Shown here: positions 60,839 to 64,000 of the stretch, one piece after another
Numbering within the stretch: position 1 is the stretch's first letter
Layout: the number at the start of each line of letters is the position of its first letter
Assembly (NCBI RefSeq): GCF_001613125.1
Contig: NZ_BDBT01000013.1
Span: 93,012-157,011 of the forward strand
Length of the DNA stretch: 64,000 nt
Source: Nocardia shimofusensis NBRC 100134
GTDB lineage: Bacteria; Actinomycetota; Actinomycetes; Mycobacteriales; Mycobacteriaceae
Direction of reading: 5' to 3'
The notes under the pieces: model-generated
Told to the model about the DNA's origin: nothing
What the model saw: only the letters and a program-made list of their open reading frames with translations
Databases searched by the model: none
Made by a program: the position numbers and the translations under genes

Positions 60839-61780
60839 TCAGTTCTGGACGGCCGGCTCCGCGACGGAGTCCGCGACAAGAGACGTGACCGGTTTGGGCG
60901 CGGCATCGCAGCTCGCCTGACGCGGTGCGTGGGCGGCCGATCGGACGGCGACCCGCCACCTGCGACCGTCACGATGCGAGACAACCGCCGTCCCCGCGTA
61001 TCCGGCTCCCGACTCGGCGGGAGCGTCCGGCTCGGTCTCGACGGTGAGGTCGTCGAGACCAGCGCAGAGTCGTTCCCGTACAACCAGTTCGGCGACCTGT
61101 TCGATCGGTGCGTGACCGCTGCGTCCCCGCAACCCGGCCGTGGACACCGTCCCGCGGTCCAGGGCTTCCACCGCCGCCGCGGCCGATTCGGCGTCCACCC
61201 GCCCGTAGGTCAAACCGCTCGGCAGCAGGACCATCGCAGGCGCGAACCGGTGACCGCCGGTGTGCGAGCACTCCCACACCCGATCGGGATGCGCCGCGGC
61301 CAGACTCGCGGCGATCGGGCGGCCGAGGCGCGCGCAACACCGATCGCGCTTGCCGTGCGCGCACACGAGCACCGGCGCCTCGGTCACCGGCTCGCCCAGG
61401 CCGGGCGGCGGTCCGTGGAACACCGACAGGTCGATGTCGAGCAGTTCTTCGAGGTCGTCGATGCGCATCCGCTCGCACCAGGCCCCGGCCGGAGGCGAGG
61501 CGGCCAGCAGGACGGTGCGCGCGCCGGTGAACTCGTAACGGCCGGGACGGCGGATCAGGGTCGGACGGATCTTCAGATCAGCGGATGCCGCCGCCGAGAT
61601 GCGCGCCGCGAGTTCGGCGGTGATGCGCGGGCCGAGCACCTCGTCGCCGAGGACATCGCGGCCCCACGCGCCCGGATGCTCCACGCACAGCCACCCGTCG
61701 GCCCGTGTGGCGGTACCCGGCAACGGCACCTGCGCCGATGCCGTCGAGCAGGGCAGTCCCGCGAAATCGTTCATCGTCAC
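60839..61780 (-). CDS. Sucrase/ferredoxin-like family protein
   Basis: 313 residues. The Suc_Fer-like pattern is visible: LVCAHGKRDRCCARLGRPIA (paired Cys), then WECSHTGGHRFAPAMVLLPSG, and GRVDAESA. Members have a thioredoxin-like ferredoxin fold; whether a cluster is bound is not known. The N-terminal Cys in GLPCSTASAQ is also conserved in the family. GTG 61780 overlaps the hydrolase stop (GTGA), so the two genes are coupled. Role unknown. Confidence 0.85.
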   Translation of the reverse strand: MTMNDFAGLPCSTASAQVPLPGTATRADGWLCVEHPGAWGRDVLGDEVLGPRITAELAARISAAASADLKIRPTLIRRPGRYEFTGARTVLLAASPPAGAWCERMRIDDLEELLDIDLSVFHGPPPGLGEPVTEAPVLVCAHGKRDRCCARLGRPIAASLAAAHPDRVWECSHTGGHRFAPAMVLLPSGLTYGRVDAESAAAAVEALDRGTVSTAGLRGRSGHAPIEQVAELVVRERLCAGLDDLTVETEPDAPAESGAGYAGTAVVSHRDGRRWRVAVRSAAHAPRQASCDAAPKPVTSLVADSVAEPAVQN

Positions 61781-62535
61781 GCCGCCGAGCCGGCCAGGAA
61801 CGGCAGCACGACCTCGGAGAATTCCCGGTGCCGGTCACGATGGATGCTGTGCCCGCAGGCGAAGGCGGCGACCGTGCAGTCCGGCACCTCCTCGATCAGC
61901 ATCGCCAGGCGCACCGGGTCCACCATGCCGCCCCGGCCGCCGCGTAGCACCAGGGTCGGCGCGGTGATGCCGGAAAGCCGTTCCCACCATTGCGGATTCG
62001 GCTTGCGGAACTGTTCGAGCGCGGTCCCGGTCATCGACCGGTCGAACGTCCACACCGTGCGGGGACGGCGCGCCAGGCTCGACGCCGCGTGCCACAGTTC
62101 GGCGGCCGTGGGCAGGCGGCGGGTCGTCGACACCTGCTCGTCGCCGGAACGCAACGGCAGCGGGCATTCCTCGAGCACCAGCCTGCCCACCGATTCGGGA
62201 CGTTGCTGGGCCACGCACGAGACCGCGTAACCGCCCAGTGAATGACCCACCAGGTCGACCCGCTCCAGTTCGAGGTGATCGCACAACGCCGTCAGGTCGG
62301 CGCCGAACTCGTCGAAACCGTAGGTGTCGGCGCGGGCGCTGCGGCCGTGACCGCGCAGATCCGGAACGATCACCCGGCGGCCCGCGGCGAGCAGGTGTCG
62401 AGCGAAGCGGCCCCAGGTGTGGCCGTCGCCGCCCATGCCGTGCACCAGCACCACCGGTGCGCCCGAGGCGGGCCCCGAGTCGCGATAGGCGATGCGGACG
62501 CCGCCTGCGGTCATGTGGGCAAACGTCGAGTTCAC
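61777..62535 (-). CDS. Alpha/beta hydrolase
   Basis: 252 residues from GTG 62535 (ATG 62514 alternative). Oxyanion VHGMGGDGHTW, DLRGHGRSA, nucleophile Ser in GHSLGGYAV, and His in ACGHSIHRDRHREF. Typical of esterase, epoxide hydrolase or C-C hydrolase enzymes; specificity cannot be read. It is first in a coupled pair with the Suc_Fer-like gene. 124 bp separate it from the imuB stop. Confidence 0.85.
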   Translation of the reverse strand: MNSTFAHMTAGGVRIAYRDSGPASGAPVVLVHGMGGDGHTWGRFARHLLAAGRRVIVPDLRGHGRSARADTYGFDEFGADLTALCDHLELERVDLVGHSLGGYAVSCVAQQRPESVGRLVLEECPLPLRSGDEQVSTTRRLPTAAELWHAASSLARRPRTVWTFDRSMTGTALEQFRKPNPQWWERLSGITAPTLVLRGGRGGMVDPVRLAMLIEEVPDCTVAAFACGHSIHRDRHREFSEVVLPFLAGSAA

Positions 62536-62659
62536 GAGTGAAGTTTACGGTGCTCACCGGGCACCGCCCCCGCAGCCGGCGTACCACCCAGGCCGGCCGC
62601 ACACCCCGGACGCCGACCGCACCCGCCCGCGGCCCGCACCGGGTGCCCGCCGCCCAGAG

Positions 62660-64000
62660 CTAGCCGTACACGCCCTCGGCCCGCCACACGCCCTCGCGGC
62701 AGATCAGCAACAGCACCCGCTCGTCCTCGCCGGGGGCGCTGATGCCGACCTGTGCTCGGGCGACCGGCGCCGATCCCCCGCCCCGCCGACAGTCGCCACC
62801 CCGCCGATGCTCCCCACCCCGTGCGGAATCACCTCCCCGCCAGGGATCGCCGTCCTGCCGGTGGCCGTTGCCCGGCCGACGATCGTCTCCCCGGTGCCGA
62901 TCGCCCTCCTGGCCCGACCCGTGATCACCGTCCCACCAGTGGTCGTCCACCACCCACGGCCCGGCCCAGCCGGTCAGCCGCCAGCCGCGGGTGCCCCAGG
63001 ACAGCCGGACCGGATCGGCGGAGAACAATCCGCGGTCGGTGACCTCGACGGGAGCGCCGTCGGCGTCGAGCAACCGCACCTCGGGGCGATCCACCAGCAG
63101 GACCGAGGGGGCCGGTTCGGGCAGCCGACCCGGCCACGGCTGTCCGGGATCGGCCTCGGGCACCTGCTCGTCGCCCAGCGCGACCAGCGTGACGCGCTCG
63201 CTCGGCCCCCGCCCGCCGCTGAGCACACCGACCCGCACGGCCTCCCCGCCGAGCAATCCCTGCACCCGGACCAGGGCGCGCCTGGCCCGTTCGTCGTCTT
63301 CACCCGTGCCGCCCCACAGCCCCAGTTGCAGCGCGGCCGCCCGCACCACCTCGACCGGGACCAACCGCAGTGCTGTGACCGGGGCGGCCCGGCGATCGGG
63401 ACGGGTCAGCCAGCCGTCGAGCTGCCAGCGCACCCGATCGGCGGTGTCGGCCGGGGTGAGCGGCTGGGCACACCGCCAGATCCGGGAAAGTTGTTCGCCC
63501 GCCTCGGTTTCGGCGATCACCTCGAGCCGGGTACAGGCCAGCGACGCGGCGGCCAGCCCGGCATGCAGTTCGGTGGCGAGCAGCCTGCCCGCGAAGGCCG
63601 CGGCATCGACCCGATCGATCGGCGGATCGCAGCGCCGCTCCACCGCCAGTTCGGGCGCGGGCGTGCGCGCGGAGGGCGGACGTTCCGGGACCGCGCGGGC
63701 ACACCGGTGCGCCAGCACGGCGTCGGCGCCGAAGCGGGAACCGACCTCGGCCGGACGCAACGCCGCGAAATCACCCACCCGGCGCAACCCGAGCCGGTGG
63801 AGCAGATCGACCAGTTCGGACCGGTCCGGCCCGGCCAAGCTCGGCTCCACCGCCAATTCGGCGATCGGCAGCGGCGCCAGGAAGGCCGCGCCCGCACCCG
63901 GCGTGACCAGCACTCCGCGCCGGGCGGCGAGCACCGCGGTGGACAGTTCGTCGGCCACCCCGGCCTGGGCCTCCACCCCGGCCGCGGCGACCGCGTCCAC
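62660..64000 (-). CDS. imuB: ImuB-type inactive Y-family polymerase, 5' part outside window
   Basis: The last 446 codons are in the window; the start lies beyond the right edge. The visible part covers the palm/finger remnant (LVDLLHRLGLRRVGDFAALRP), the little-finger region and a QLGLW clamp-binding motif about residue 228 of this fragment. Near the C-terminus a 60-residue low-complexity G/R/D/H insertion interrupts the domain (from about DDHWWDGDHGSG to RRGGGSAPVA), after which VGISAPGEDERVLLL resumes. ImuB is the hub linking DnaE2 and ImuA' to the beta clamp. Confidence 0.88.
   Translation of the reverse strand: MDAVAAAGVEAQAGVADELSTAVLAARRGVLVTPGAGAAFLAPLPIAELAVEPSLAGPDRSELVDLLHRLGLRRVGDFAALRPAEVGSRFGADAVLAHRCARAVPERPPSARTPAPELAVERRCDPPIDRVDAAAFAGRLLATELHAGLAAASLACTRLEVIAETEAGEQLSRIWRCAQPLTPADTADRVRWQLDGWLTRPDRRAAPVTALRLVPVEVVRAAALQLGLWGGTGEDDERARRALVRVQGLLGGEAVRVGVLSGGRGPSERVTLVALGDEQVPEADPGQPWPGRLPEPAPSVLLVDRPEVRLLDADGAPVEVTDRGLFSADPVRLSWGTRGWRLTGWAGPWVVDDHWWDGDHGSGQEGDRHRGDDRRPGNGHRQDGDPWRGGDSARGGEHRRGGDCRRGGGSAPVARAQVGISAPGEDERVLLLICREGVWRAEGVYG

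Noticed and set aside
1..64000. Prophage, insertion sequence or CRISPR array
   Set aside because: No transposase, integrase, terminal repeats or regular spaced repeats were found; gene order resembles the mycobacterial core chromosome.

Overview
The window is a GC-rich chromosomal segment of a mycolic-acid actinobacterium, most like Nocardia or Rhodococcus. Coding is dense on both strands. GTG (and occasional TTG) starts and 1-4 base stop/start overlaps are common, and gene content and order resemble the Mycobacterium tuberculosis stretch from about Rv3296 to Rv3370 (from memory, not searched). I see no tRNA, rRNA, CRISPR array, insertion sequence or prophage, so most of this is core chromosome with small accessory inserts.

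Layout. 1-7.0 kb: a GMC oxidoreductase cut by the left edge, then the repair pair lhr-nei. 7.1-9.8 kb: a histidine phosphatase, an HpnE-like FAD amine/phytoene-type oxidoreductase and a coupled TetR regulator. 9.8-14.5 kb: divergent glpD/glpK and a class I aminotransferase with a 10-bp inverted repeat upstream. 14.6-18.6 kb: two proline-rich envelope proteins and the flavoprotein lpdA. 18.7-31.5 kb: a salvage region (gamma-glutamylcyclotransferase, amiB1-amiA1, deoD-pmmB, upp, add, deoA, cdd), interrupted at 25.0-28.5 kb by an orphan operon of type VII secretion-associated proteins with an NlpC/P60 hydrolase. 31.8-35.2 kb: sdhCDAB with a strong terminator.

35.4-44.5 kb: radC, a DUF998 membrane protein, a DacB-type carboxypeptidase, yihY, trpS, an MpaB-family oxygenase with a divergent TetR, and a tightly coupled string xth - small ORF - barnase-like RNase - barstar. 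44.5-48.6 kb: an alpha/beta hydrolase and a lipid-oxidation unit (acyl-CoA dehydrogenase, SDR) headed by a TetR gene; the same 22-bp operator occurs in front of both. 48.8-52.7 kb: icd, then metX behind a SAM-IV riboswitch and a six-codon leader ORF, DUF3017 and trmL. 52.7-54.8 kb: DUF167, a DUF4349 lipoprotein and a degenerate M48-like membrane protein. 54.9-64 kb: an SOS-type operon (TPR gene - dnaE2) with a LexA-like box, an SDR behind a near-perfect 24-bp palindrome, a DUF1460 secreted protein, a hydrolase/ferredoxin-like pair and imuB running off the right edge.

The most interesting parts are the coupled RNase/barstar string with an unannotated 61-residue gene, the paired TetR operators, the TPR gene placed first in the dnaE2 SOS operon, the leader ORF between the SAM-IV aptamer and metX, and the orphan type VII effector operon.
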